Source of the DNA: Azophilus sp965221755 | GTDB lineage: Bacteria > Pseudomonadota > Gammaproteobacteria > Pseudomonadales > Azotimanducaceae | Direction of reading: 5' to 3' | Assembly: GCA_965221755.1 (NCBI GenBank) | Contig: OZ244921.1 | Coordinates: 558,001 to 622,000, forward strand | Length of the DNA stretch: 64,000 nucleotides | Shown here: positions 51,636-60,057 of the stretch, piece by piece | How the letters are laid out: every line of letters starts with the position of its first letter | Numbering within the stretch: the stretch's first letter is position 1 | Translations under genes and position numbers: made by a program | Notes under the pieces: generated by a model | What the model was told of the DNA's origin: nothing | Seen by the model: the letters and a program-made list of their open reading frames with translations, nothing else | Database searches by the model: none

Positions 51636-51697
51636 GCGATGACGCGGCCCGGGCGACCGCATACAGCCTTGATCTCATTGGGACAGCAATGAAATGA
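51632..51697 (+). pseudogene. Stub of the HEPN partner gene
   Basis: Reads MSDDAARATAYSLDLIGTAM K and stop. Only 21 codons are left where a HEPN toxin of about 100-140 residues would be expected. The identity as HEPN is inferred from position, not from a motif. Confidence 0.45.
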
Positions 51698-51723
51698 CCT
51701 GACTTCGTGGCACAATGCCGATG

Positions 51724-51975
51724 ATGGCGCTGCTCGACGAAAACTACCGGGATGATGGTCGCCTGCGCGAACAGGATCGGGTTTTGGCGGCGGACTTCCT
51801 GGCGGACGAAGACCGTGCCCAGATCACCGGGCGCGCGCGAACTACTACCGGCAGCGCATCGCGCGGCTGACGCGCCGCAACATCGAATTCGGCAATCTGG
51901 CAAGGAGGCTCGCTCCGCTTTTCGAGGGCCGCTCGGGAGGCAGCAGATCGCAAGGCTCCAAGCGCCACGGGTCGC
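51724..51975 (+). pseudogene. Internally deleted AAA-type ATPase relic (copy 3)
   Basis: Starts MALLDENYRDDGRLREQDRV and LAADFLADEDRAQITGR. It then jumps frame to RANYYRQRIARLTRRNIEFG and NLARRLAPLFEGRSG. The first part matches the copy at 33058, the second matches the copy at 45186. The same CTTCGTGG(T/C)ACA(G/A)TGCCG stretch precedes both this and the 33058 copy. Confidence 0.6.
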
Positions 51976-52424
51976 CGTAGGTGACTGCGATCCGCGAATT
52001 AACGACCGGGGCTGCTTGGAATGCGGAATTGTATTGGGTAGCCACAAGCTGGCATCGATAGCTTTCACAATGGCATCTCACAATTCAACGCCCTATGCCA
52101 TGCGCCGCCCTTGAAAACCAGCCCTGCCGCGGCGAGGGTGGCAAGGACGATTATGAGGGGGTTGCCAAACCGTTCAGGCATACAAGTGGCCCTTGGGAAG
52201 AACTGTGGGTGCTAGCATACACGCCTTTCTTTCTGCCCATTCCGTGATCCTATTCAGTCACACTTTCGGAGAGCGAGACGTGGCGGAAGGTAAGAAGAAA
52301 GCCCCAAGCATATCCCACCGCAAGTGTTAGAATAGCAAAGAATGCCTATGCTGGCGGCGAGTGTTATGCAGACCGCTCCGCCCGGGATTCCCGCAGGTGG
52401 CGTTCATCACGTGGAGAGGGATTA
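51976..52424. other. Intergenic region before the epimerase gene
   Basis: About 450 bases with no recognised gene. It presumably contains the promoter of the epimerase - glycosyltransferase pair; GGAGAGGG (52413-52420) is a ribosome-binding site. Confidence 0.4.
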
Positions 52425-53378
52425 ATGCGAGCAGTAGTCACGGGGGCAGGGGGGTTCATCGGCCACCATCTTGTCAGCCGCCTTAAGGGCGAGGGCCATT
52501 GGGTGCGGGGAGTGGACCTGAAGAGGCCGGAGTTCGAGGACAGCGCGGCGGACGAGTTCTTGGTTGCGGATCTTCGGCGCTATGAAAACTGCGCCCGGGC
52601 GTTGGCCGGCGCAACCGATGTGTACCACCTTGCCGCCGACATGGGGGGCATCGGCTACATCACCGCTAACCATGCCCGGCTGAGTCGGAACAACACCCTG
52701 ATCGACTGCCATATGCTGGAGGCGGCTGTCGCCGACGGCGCGGCGCGGCGCTACCTCTATACCAGCTCGGCGTGCGTCTATCCCAGTTTTTTGCAGGCGA
52801 GTGCCGACGCGACCTCGCTGCGGGAGGAGCAGGCGGTTCCGGCCGATCCCGAAAAGGGCTACGGATGGGAGAAGCTTTACGCGGAGCAACTCGCGTCCTA
52901 CTACCGCGAGGAGCAGGGCCTCGACACGCGCATCGTTCGGTTCCACAACATTTACGGTCCGTTGACCGTTTACGACGGCGGCAAGGAAAAGGCGCCGGCG
53001 GCCATCTGCCGAAAGGTCGCGCAGGCCGCGGACGGCGAGGATATCGAGGTTTGGGGCGACGGTCGCCAGACGCGCAGCTTCTGCTATATCGACGACTGCA
53101 TCGAGGGGCTGCGGCGCATCATGGAGTCGAACTACGCGCTGCCGATCAATTTGGGAACGGAGGAGCTGGTCACGGTCGATGAATTAGTCGATGCCGCCTG
53201 CGCGGCGGCCGGAAAGCGCCTCGGGCGGCGGCACGACCGTTCCAAGCCTGAAGGCGTGCGCGGACGCAACAGCGACAATGCGCGCTTGCGCGAGGTGATT
53301 GGCTGGCAGCCCGGAACGCCGCTTCGCGAAGGCATCGCCGCCACCTACCGATGGATCGCCGACCGCTTGGCGGAGTGA
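52425..53378 (+). CDS. GDP-mannose 3,5-epimerase-like sugar epimerase
   Basis: A 317-residue extended SDR. VVTGAGGFIGHHLVSRLKGE (about 4-23), LAADMGGIGYITANHARLSR, YTSSACVYPSFLQA (catalytic Cys about 113), EKGYGWEKLYAEQLASYYRE (YxxxK at about 145-149), RFHNIYGPLTVYDGGKEKAP, EVWGDGRQTRSFCYIDDCIE and KPEGVRGRNSDNARLREVIG. The last pattern and the ADMGGIGYI stretch are features of GDP-mannose 3,5-epimerases, which yield GDP-L-galactose or GDP-L-gulose. It would use the GDP-mannose made by ManC. Confidence 0.82.
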   Translation: MRAVVTGAGGFIGHHLVSRLKGEGHWVRGVDLKRPEFEDSAADEFLVADLRRYENCARALAGATDVYHLAADMGGIGYITANHARLSRNNTLIDCHMLEAAVADGAARRYLYTSSACVYPSFLQASADATSLREEQAVPADPEKGYGWEKLYAEQLASYYREEQGLDTRIVRFHNIYGPLTVYDGGKEKAPAAICRKVAQAADGEDIEVWGDGRQTRSFCYIDDCIEGLRRIMESNYALPINLGTEELVTVDELVDAACAAAGKRLGRRHDRSKPEGVRGRNSDNARLREVIGWQPGTPLREGIAATYRWIADRLAE

Positions 53379-53412
53379 CCAGGGGCATCCGAACGGACAG
53401 CCGCGTATCGCC

Positions 53413-54630
53413 TTGAAGCTCGTTATCCACGACTTCGCGGGCCATCCGTTCCAAATGCAGCTCAGCCGGGCGCTGGCCGGACGGGGGCACCGGGTGCATC
53501 ATCTGCACTGCGAGTCGCTGGTTGGCGCCAAGGCCGATCTGGAGGTTGGGGAGAATGATCCGGCGGGGCTGGCTGTCGAGGGCGTGGGCGGCAGGCGCCC
53601 AATGGCCAAGGGCAGCCTTGTCCGCCGTCTGGCAATGGAGAACGCCTACGGGCGCCGTGCCGCCGCGAAGATAGCGGCGGCCAAGCCGGATGTCGTGCTG
53701 TGCGCCAACACGCCGCTCGACGCGTTGCGCTGGATTGTTCCCGCCTGCCGCCGTCGCGGCGCCGGATTCGTGAGCTGGCTTCAGGACCTCAACAGCGTGG
53801 CGGCCGCCGACATCCTGCCCCGCAAGATTCCCGTTTTCGGCGGGCTGGCGGCGCGGCGCTACCTGCGGCTGGAGCGTTCGCTGCTGCATCGCAGCGACCA
53901 TATCGTGGCGATTTCGGAGGACTTCCAAAGCCACTTGGAGAGCATCGGCATCCCGGCGGGGGCGTGGAGCGTCATCCGCAACTGGGCGCCTCTCGACGAG
54001 CTGCCGATGCGTCCGCGCCGGAATCCTTGGGCGGAGCGCCACGGGCTGGCCCATGGATTCAATATCGTTTACACCGGCAACCTCGGCCTCAAGCACAATC
54101 CCCAACTGCTGCTCGACTTGGCCCGGAACCCGCCGGCGCCCAACGCCCGGGTGGTGGTGGTGTCGGAGGGCATCGGCGCGGACTGGCTCGCCCGCCGCAA
54201 GCGGGCGCTCGGCCTCGACAATCTGGCGCTGCTGCCGTTCCAGCCCTACGCGGCGCTGCCCGAGGTCATGGCGGCTGCGGATATCCTGCTGGCGCTGCTG
54301 GAGCCGCAAACGCAGCCGTACTGCGTGCCCAGCAAGGTGCTTTCATACTGCTGCGCCGGACGCGCCATCGTGCTCTCGGCGGATGCCGGCAACCTCGCCA
54401 GCCGAATTGTCGCCGGGCAGGGCTGCGGCCGGGCGGTGGCGGCCGGCGACGGCGCGGCGGTCGCCGAGGCGGTTTCCGAACTCCTGCGGGACGACCGGGA
54501 ACGGGAGGCCTGCGCCCGCCGCGCACGGCGTTACGCCGAGCAGTCCTTCGATATCGAACCCATCGCCTCCAGGTTCGAGGAGTTGCTGCTGCGGGTCGTC
54601 GAGCGGCATCGGCAGGGGCGTCCGGGCTAG
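53413..54630 (+). CDS. Glycosyltransferase family 4 (WcaI-like)
   Basis: A 405-residue GT-B enzyme with TTG start (LKLVIHDFAGHPFQMQLSRA). FVSWLQDLNSVAAADILPRK and HIVAISEDFQSHLESIGIP are typical of the WcaI-like group. The donor half has FNIVYTGNLGLKHNPQLLLD and QPYCVPSKVLSYCCAGRAIV. It follows the epimerase by 34 bases and converges on the flippase gene. Confidence 0.88.
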   Translation: MKLVIHDFAGHPFQMQLSRALAGRGHRVHHLHCESLVGAKADLEVGENDPAGLAVEGVGGRRPMAKGSLVRRLAMENAYGRRAAAKIAAAKPDVVLCANTPLDALRWIVPACRRRGAGFVSWLQDLNSVAAADILPRKIPVFGGLAARRYLRLERSLLHRSDHIVAISEDFQSHLESIGIPAGAWSVIRNWAPLDELPMRPRRNPWAERHGLAHGFNIVYTGNLGLKHNPQLLLDLARNPPAPNARVVVVSEGIGADWLARRKRALGLDNLALLPFQPYAALPEVMAAADILLALLEPQTQPYCVPSKVLSYCCAGRAIVLSADAGNLASRIVAGQGCGRAVAAGDGAAVAEAVSELLRDDREREACARRARRYAEQSFDIEPIASRFEELLLRVVERHRQGRPG

Positions 54631-54644
54631 CCGATCCCACGGCA

Positions 54645-56033
54645 TCATCGGGCGGGGCGCAAAAGTTGGATCAGGCCGGTTGGCGGACGCAGCGCCGCAA
54701 CCGCCAGCGAGCTTGGTCGCTGGTCGAGAAACGTTAATGCCCGGCGGGCGACCAGCACGAACACCAGCCACTCGCCGATGGCCAGCGCCGCCGCAGCGCC
54801 GTCCACGCCCAGGCTGGGTGCCAGCGCGGCGGCGGCCAGCAGCGCCAGAGCGGCGACCGGCGCGTAGGCCACCGCGATGCGCTGGCTGCGGTTCGCCGCC
54901 ATCAGCGCAGTGCCCGCGGCGTTCCACAGCAGCGTGGCGAAGGCGGTGGCCAGCAGGAGCGCGAACAGCGGTTGGCGCACGACGATCTCCCCGCCGGTCC
55001 AGAGCGCCGCCGCTTGGGGCCCGATGGTCAACAGCGCCAGCAGCGCCGCGGCACCCGACCAGACGGCGAATTGCACCGCCTGGGTGTTCAGCCGCCGCAG
55101 CCGTGCGCGCTCGCCCTGCCCATGCGCGAACGTGGCCTCGACGCGCAGGGTGGCGAACAGGATGCCGGCAAACTGCACCGGCGCCCGTGCCAGCAGGCGC
55201 AGGGTGGTGAAGACGGTTGCCGCGGCTGGCCCGACGACGGCGCCGACCAACACGACGGGTCCCTGAATCACCAAAGCGTTGCCGAGCGCCAGCCCCGAGA
55301 GGCCCAGCGATGCCGGGGCGAGGCGGCGCATCTCCGCGATGGAGGCCTCGGCCAGTCCTGGGCGCAGCCAAGGGCTGTGCCGCCGCGCCAGCGCGGCCAC
55401 GCACGCGAGCCCCGCCAGCGCGGCGAGCGCCAAGGCTAGGGCCGCTTCGCTTGGTCCGCCTCCAAGGGCAATGGCCAACGCGGCCAAGGCGAAGCCGATG
55501 GCGTGCGTCAGGGCGAGCACGAGGGCCAGCAGTCCGTAATGGCCCGCCGCGGTGAGGCCCGCCCCGAACAGCCCGGATTGCAGGTGCGCCAGCGCCGTAG
55601 CGATGAGCAGTGGCAGCAAGATGCCATCTTCGCCCAACTCGGCGAGCCCCAGCCAAGCAGCCAAGGGCGTGAAGCCGAACAGTGCGCCTCCCGCCGCCGC
55701 AGCCCCTAGGGACAGGCCGGTAACCAGCGCCCAAGCGCTTTGAAATCCCGCCCGGGCGCCCGCGATATCGCCGCGCGCCGCCCGCATTGCGGTTTCGTTG
55801 GCCACCGTGGCGGAATAGCCGAAATCGACCATCATGAACCAGCTCTGTAGCGCGATGGCGACGAGCCATTCCCCGTACAGGGCGATGCCCCAGAAGTGGA
55901 GGTACAGAGGAACCCCGGCCATTTGGATCGCAAAGCCGACTGCGTAGGCGGCGCCATGACCGCCGACCCCGCGTCGAATTCTCAAATGCGGCGCGGGGCG
56001 CGTCGCCCCGGAGAGTGCCGCCGACCCGGGCAT
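54645..56033 (-). CDS. Wzx-type flippase / polysaccharide transport protein
   Basis: A 462-residue protein with about twelve spans of the MATE/Wzx fold (for example YAVGFAIQMAGVPLYLHFWG, GLLALVLALTHAIGFALAAL, LGLSGLALGNALVIQGPVVL, LFALLLATAFATLLWNAAGT). It moves lipid-linked repeat units across the inner membrane. The ATG at 56033 shares one base with the upstream stop (TGATG), so translation is coupled to the initiating transferase gene. Pieces of this gene are copied at 12692 and at 50914-50933. Confidence 0.88.
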   Translation of the reverse strand: MPGSAALSGATRPAPHLRIRRGVGGHGAAYAVGFAIQMAGVPLYLHFWGIALYGEWLVAIALQSWFMMVDFGYSATVANETAMRAARGDIAGARAGFQSAWALVTGLSLGAAAAGGALFGFTPLAAWLGLAELGEDGILLPLLIATALAHLQSGLFGAGLTAAGHYGLLALVLALTHAIGFALAALAIALGGGPSEAALALALAALAGLACVAALARRHSPWLRPGLAEASIAEMRRLAPASLGLSGLALGNALVIQGPVVLVGAVVGPAAATVFTTLRLLARAPVQFAGILFATLRVEATFAHGQGERARLRRLNTQAVQFAVWSGAAALLALLTIGPQAAALWTGGEIVVRQPLFALLLATAFATLLWNAAGTALMAANRSQRIAVAYAPVAALALLAAAALAPSLGVDGAAAALAIGEWLVFVLVARRALTFLDQRPSSLAVAALRPPTGLIQLLRPAR

Positions 56034-57415
56034 CAAAAAGCGTTCCGGTCGCCGGCCAAGAGCGGCACGCTTCGCGCCACGATCCACAGGTCCAGCCAGA
56101 CCGACCACCGGCCCACGTACCAGAGGTCGTAATCAACCCGTCGCTCCATGTTCTCGACGGTGTCGGTGCTTCCCCGAAGCCCGTGGATTTGCGCCCAGCC
56201 GGTGATCCCCGGCTTGATCCGGTGGCGCAGCATGTAGCCCGGAATCAGCCGCCGGTAATGCTCGTTATGGGCGAGCGCGTGCGGCCGGGGGCCGACCACG
56301 GACATGTCGCCGCGCAGCACGTTGAAGAACTGCGGCAGCTCGTCCAGGGACGTGCGGCGAAGAAAGGCGCCGATTGGCGACAGCCGGGGGTCTTTGGCGC
56401 GCGCCTGCTGAATGTTCTGGCCATCTTGTGCCACCGTCATGGTGCGGAACTTGAGAACGCGGATTGTGCGGCCGTCGATACCGAACCGGCGCTGCCGGAA
56501 CAGCACGGGGCCGGGCGAGGTGAGTTTCACTGCGGCGGCGATCAGCAGCATCGGAACGGCGGCCACCACCAGCGCGGCACAGGCGAGAACGACGTCCTCG
56601 GCACGCTTGACCCAGCCGTTGATGCCGACGAACGGCGTCTCGAAAACACTGACCAAGGGCTGGGGCCCGAGGCTCACCCATTGGGCGTGCAACAGTTCGT
56701 CAGTCAGTGGGGTTGGAACGACGTACACGTTTGCCGACGTGTCGGAGAGCGCTGCAACAAGTCTGCGAACGGCGTCCTCCTCGCTTGGGGGAAGCGCGAT
56801 GAACACCGCCGAGAGCTCCCCCCGCGCAGCCCAATCCACCAGCGCGCGGAAGTCGCCCAGCAGCGGGGCGGGCAGTTCCTCCGCCGCTCCATCGGCGCCG
56901 TGGTCGGCGAAAAATCCCGCCAGCGGCGCTGCGGGGACGAACTCGGACCGGAGCAGCCGGGCGATGTGGCGCGCCTGCCCGTCAACCCCCGCAATGGCCA
57001 TTGGCGCCGCTTGTCGGGAGGCTTGCGTGAGGCGCGCGGCGAGGTGGTGCGCGACCCGCCAGGCAATCAGGCCGAACGTCGCGAACAGGGCCCAAAGGCC
57101 GATGGTCACCCGCGAGTAGTACCCGGTCAGCTTGGTCATCCAGCTGATCGCCAGCAGGCCGCCCAGCGTCAAAGCCCAAGCGGCTAGGATGGTGCGGAAC
57201 TCCCCGGTGAGCGTCGGGGCCCTGCGGCGCCCGTCGGCTATGACGGTGGTGGTGAGCAGGTAGAGCAGCACGGCGACCACGCCGGCGAGCACGTAGCGGT
57301 CGGCGTCGTCGAGGCCGCGCAGCAGGTAGGCGAGCCAAAGCGCCAAAACGATGGCCAAGCCATCCCCGCATCGGGCGACGACGGTGGCAGTGGAGCGGTT
57401 TTGAATGGCGATCAT
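56033..57415 (-). CDS. Undecaprenyl-phosphate sugar phosphotransferase (GumD/WcaJ-like)
   Basis: A 460-residue initiating transferase starting at MIAIQNRSTATVVARCGDGL. Four to five N-terminal spans and a CoA-binding-like central region precede the catalytic domain. That domain has the fifth span LACAALVVAAVPMLLIAAAV, KLTSPGPVLFRQRRFGIDGR, VLKFRTM, RTSLDELPQFFNVLRGDMSV and VGPRPHALAHNEHYR. It loads the first sugar-1-phosphate on undecaprenyl phosphate. The longer upstream frame is rejected because family length and the hydrophobic start fit 57415. Confidence 0.93.
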   Translation of the reverse strand: MIAIQNRSTATVVARCGDGLAIVLALWLAYLLRGLDDADRYVLAGVVAVLLYLLTTTVIADGRRRAPTLTGEFRTILAAWALTLGGLLAISWMTKLTGYYSRVTIGLWALFATFGLIAWRVAHHLAARLTQASRQAAPMAIAGVDGQARHIARLLRSEFVPAAPLAGFFADHGADGAAEELPAPLLGDFRALVDWAARGELSAVFIALPPSEEDAVRRLVAALSDTSANVYVVPTPLTDELLHAQWVSLGPQPLVSVFETPFVGINGWVKRAEDVVLACAALVVAAVPMLLIAAAVKLTSPGPVLFRQRRFGIDGRTIRVLKFRTMTVAQDGQNIQQARAKDPRLSPIGAFLRRTSLDELPQFFNVLRGDMSVVGPRPHALAHNEHYRRLIPGYMLRHRIKPGITGWAQIHGLRGSTDTVENMERRVDYDLWYVGRWSVWLDLWIVARSVPLLAGDRNAF

Positions 57416-57679
57416 TGGGGTGTGTGTGCGCAATCCGCGATGCGGTACGATGGTGTCGATTCTAGGGAACCGTATGCCATGTGCCACAATCCAGCGCGTC
57501 TTGTCACAGGGATGGTTGTCAGAATCAAGGACGGCTCTTCGGCGCAAACCCCAATGCGACGCCATATTGAAAGAATCGGAGAACCAGCACAAGACCGATG
57601 GCGAACCGTTCCGGCCTGCCGCTGAACGGACAGGTTGACATACGATGGCTTCAGTCGGCCTGCAAGGGGCGCTGATCGA
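57416..57679. other. Divergent intergenic region
   Basis: Holds the promoters for the phosphotransferase - flippase operon (minus) and the ligase-like gene (plus). No clear operator was found. Confidence 0.4.
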
Positions 57680-59053
57680 ATGTCGCCGTCAACCGTGATT
57701 CTCGGTGTGCTCGTCGCCTTGGCGGCGGCTGCGCCCCTGCCCTTCGGAAGCGTCCCCGAATGGGCCGGCGGGATGCTGGCGGGCAGCGTCGGCGCCCTTC
57801 TTGCCGCTTGGGGCGCGTTGGCTCTCAGGGGCTCGGTTCGGCTTGTTCGGCCTCCGGCATGGTTTTGGCTGGCGGCGGCGCTGTTTTTGGCGGCGCTGGG
57901 CTGGGGGGTTGCGCAAACGCTGACCGGCGTGCCGGCAGCGCTGTACGCCTTCCGAGGGGAGGGCGCGGCGGCAATCGGGCCGGTGGCGCTGGACCCGGCC
58001 GCGGGACGGGCCGCCGCAGTGCAAATCGCCGCTTGCGCCGGCGTTTTCTGGCTGGCGCTGCAAACCGCACGGGATGCGAAGGGCGCCGCCTGGGCGTTCA
58101 CGGCCCTCGGGTTCGCCGCTGCCTTGCACGCCCTGTACGGGCTGTTGGCGAATCTCTCGGGAACCAACACCATCCTGTGGTTTGCGAAGACCGCCTACCA
58201 CGACGTCGTGACTGGAACCTTCGTCAATCGCAATACCTTTGCCACCCACGCGGCTTTGGGGTTGCTCTGCCTTGCCGCGGCCTTGCGCGAGACCTCCGCA
58301 ACCACCCCGGCCGACTCCGTGCCGGGGCGGGAATGGCTGCGCCGGCTGGTGGCCGAAGCCCCTTTGCGCAAGGTGTTGCTGCTCGCCGCGGCGCTGCTGG
58401 TGGGAAACGCCATCCTGCTTTCGGAATCCCGCGCCGGCACCCTGTCCGCGCTGCTGGCGCTGACCGCGTTCCTGGCAATACTGGCTTTGCGCAGCGGGCG
58501 GGCGCTTGTGACGGTGGCCGTGGCGGTGGGTGCCCTGGGTGCCGGATTGCTGTTCGCCACACTGGGCGAAGGGCTCGAACGGCGGCTGTGGTCGGCCGAT
58601 ACGGACTGGGACGGGCGCCGGCAGATCGCGGCGGAGACTCTGGACGCCATCCGTGCGGCGCCGCTGCGCGGCGTGGGGCTCGGCGGTTTTGAGGCGGCAC
58701 ACCGGATGCACCGCGAAGCGGGCGGGACGGTGCGCATCGAGCGGGCGCACAACGACTATCTGCAAATCGCGCTGGAATTGGGGGTGCCGGGTGCCTTGGC
58801 ATTCCTTGCATCGCTCGGCACCTTGGCGTTTTTCTGCGCCCGGGGTGCGCTGCGTCGGCGGCGCAATGCCGCTTACCCGGCCGCCGGGTTTGCCGCCTGC
58901 GTTTTGGTGGGTACACACGCCGCCTTGGACTTCAGCCTGCAGGTGCCCGCAGTGTCCGTGCTGTTCTCGCTGATGCTCGGCGTGGCAGCCGCACAAGCTT
59001 GGCCGCGGATCAAGGGGGGGGGGGGGGGGACCACGAATAATCGCACGAATTAG
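57680..59053 (+). CDS. O-antigen ligase / Wzy-like polymerase with G16 tract at its end
   Basis: A 457-residue membrane protein from MSPSTVILGVLVALAAAAPL. Multiple spans; the Wzy_C-like loop includes TGTFVNRNTFATHAALGLL and LSESRAGTLSALLALTAFL, then GVGLGGFEAAHRMHREAGGT and ERAHNDYLQIALELGVPGAL, as in O-antigen ligases. Sixteen G at 59014-59029 encode five glycines in the last residues (RIKGGGGGTTNNRTN). The printed length keeps the frame; other lengths would give other tails. An upstream ATG at 57635 is less likely. Confidence 0.85.
   Translation: MSPSTVILGVLVALAAAAPLPFGSVPEWAGGMLAGSVGALLAAWGALALRGSVRLVRPPAWFWLAAALFLAALGWGVAQTLTGVPAALYAFRGEGAAAIGPVALDPAAGRAAAVQIAACAGVFWLALQTARDAKGAAWAFTALGFAAALHALYGLLANLSGTNTILWFAKTAYHDVVTGTFVNRNTFATHAALGLLCLAAALRETSATTPADSVPGREWLRRLVAEAPLRKVLLLAAALLVGNAILLSESRAGTLSALLALTAFLAILALRSGRALVTVAVAVGALGAGLLFATLGEGLERRLWSADTDWDGRRQIAAETLDAIRAAPLRGVGLGGFEAAHRMHREAGGTVRIERAHNDYLQIALELGVPGALAFLASLGTLAFFCARGALRRRRNAAYPAAGFAACVLVGTHAALDFSLQVPAVSVLFSLMLGVAAAQAWPRIKGGGGGTTNNRTN
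59014..59029 (+). repeat. G16 homopolymer near the 3' end of the ligase-like gene
   Basis: Sixteen consecutive G inside the last 13 codons. Length change would only alter the C-terminal tail, so this tract may tune rather than switch the protein. Confidence 0.7.
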
Positions 59054-59541
59054 CCGGACAGGACGCTAGGGCCAAGCCCATATTCGGCTTCATCCACATC
59101 GGGCGCCGGACTGAAGTGGCGCTCGAACCCTAAGCTGACGTTGAGACGCCCCCCGGAGAGGATGAACGGGGAATGTTCAAAGATTGGGTGGTGTATCAGT
59201 TTGCATGGCTTCGGGTTTGGGCGTAGCCCCAACTGTGGCGTCCCACGGCCGAGAAATTCAAACTGATGCACTACCAAAGATTGTTCTTGATTGTTCTTGA
59301 TGTGCGCCGATTTTTGTGGAAAATGTTATGAGTTTGCTAAGCGGGGTCTCAGCGGTGCTGGAATGGAGAGAAATTTCACTGAGTTGTTCAGCGATTAGGG
59401 CGATGCGCCGCCATCCCGTTTCGCCCAGAGCAACAGGCGGGCATGTAGCTATGCGATGTAATCCAGAAATCAATCGGCGCACCCCTCTTAATCCCCCCCC
59501 CCCCCCCCCCCCCCCGACCGGGGGGCTCGCGCGTTCGGAGC
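59054..59541. other. Region with a C23 homopolymer and no assured gene
   Basis: A 23-base C-run (59493-59515) is followed by GACC and six G, which could fold as a hairpin. On the minus strand, 59050-59277 has an open frame (SPFILSGGRLNVSLGFERHF is its clearest part) that I cannot assign. On the plus strand, an open frame from 59316 enters the C-run and becomes poly-proline, as in the lasso precursors, but no W-x2-P leader follows. Confidence 0.5.
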
Positions 59542-60057
59542 TTGACGGTGCGGGCAAGGCGGTCCTCGGAGATCGGCAAAGTGGTGGGGCGCTGGATTGT
59601 TGTCGCGGGCCTGCTGGTGGCGGGGCCGCTGTCCGGCCATGCCGCCTTGGAGTTGGCCGAAGGGCCGGGCGGCTCGGTAGAAATCGTCATCGATGGCGTC
59701 GCGGTCGGCATACCGGCCTCGGTCGTTGAGGCCGTAGAAGCCGCCGTCGCCGAGCACGGCAACGATCCAGACGGCTTGGCGGCGGCGATGGAGGCGCTGG
59801 TGGTCGCGGCCTCCTGTAACACGGCCGCAGCCTGCGAGCGCTTGGCGGCGGCCGTCGTCAGCTTGGCGGTGTCTAAGTCGAACCGGCAAGCGGACATTGT
59901 CGGGGCCATCGTCCAAGGCGTGGCTGCCGCCGTGCCGACCGCTAAAGCGGACACCCTGCTGGCGGCGGTGGGGGTCGCCCAGGAGCCGCGCGGAGACTTG
60001 GCCGTAACGGCGCAGGCCACGGCGCAACCGCCCAGATCCGCCAGCCCGATTGAATGA
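59542..60057 (+). CDS. Exported protein of unknown function, paired with beta-barrel protein
   Basis: A protein of up to 171 residues with a signal peptide-like segment (VGRWIVVAGLLVAGPLSGHA). The mature part is Ala/Val-rich and helical with two Cys (VAASCNTAAACERLAAA). The start is uncertain: TTG at 59542 or GTG codons just before the hydrophobic stretch. Its end overlaps the beta-barrel gene by four bases (ATGA). I do not recognise a family. Context suggests a periplasmic accessory of polysaccharide export. The C23 run lies 27 bases before the TTG and could influence expression. Confidence 0.6.
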   Translation: MTVRARRSSEIGKVVGRWIVVAGLLVAGPLSGHAALELAEGPGGSVEIVIDGVAVGIPASVVEAVEAAVAEHGNDPDGLAAAMEALVVAASCNTAAACERLAAAVVSLAVSKSNRQADIVGAIVQGVAAAVPTAKADTLLAAVGVAQEPRGDLAVTAQATAQPPRSASPIE

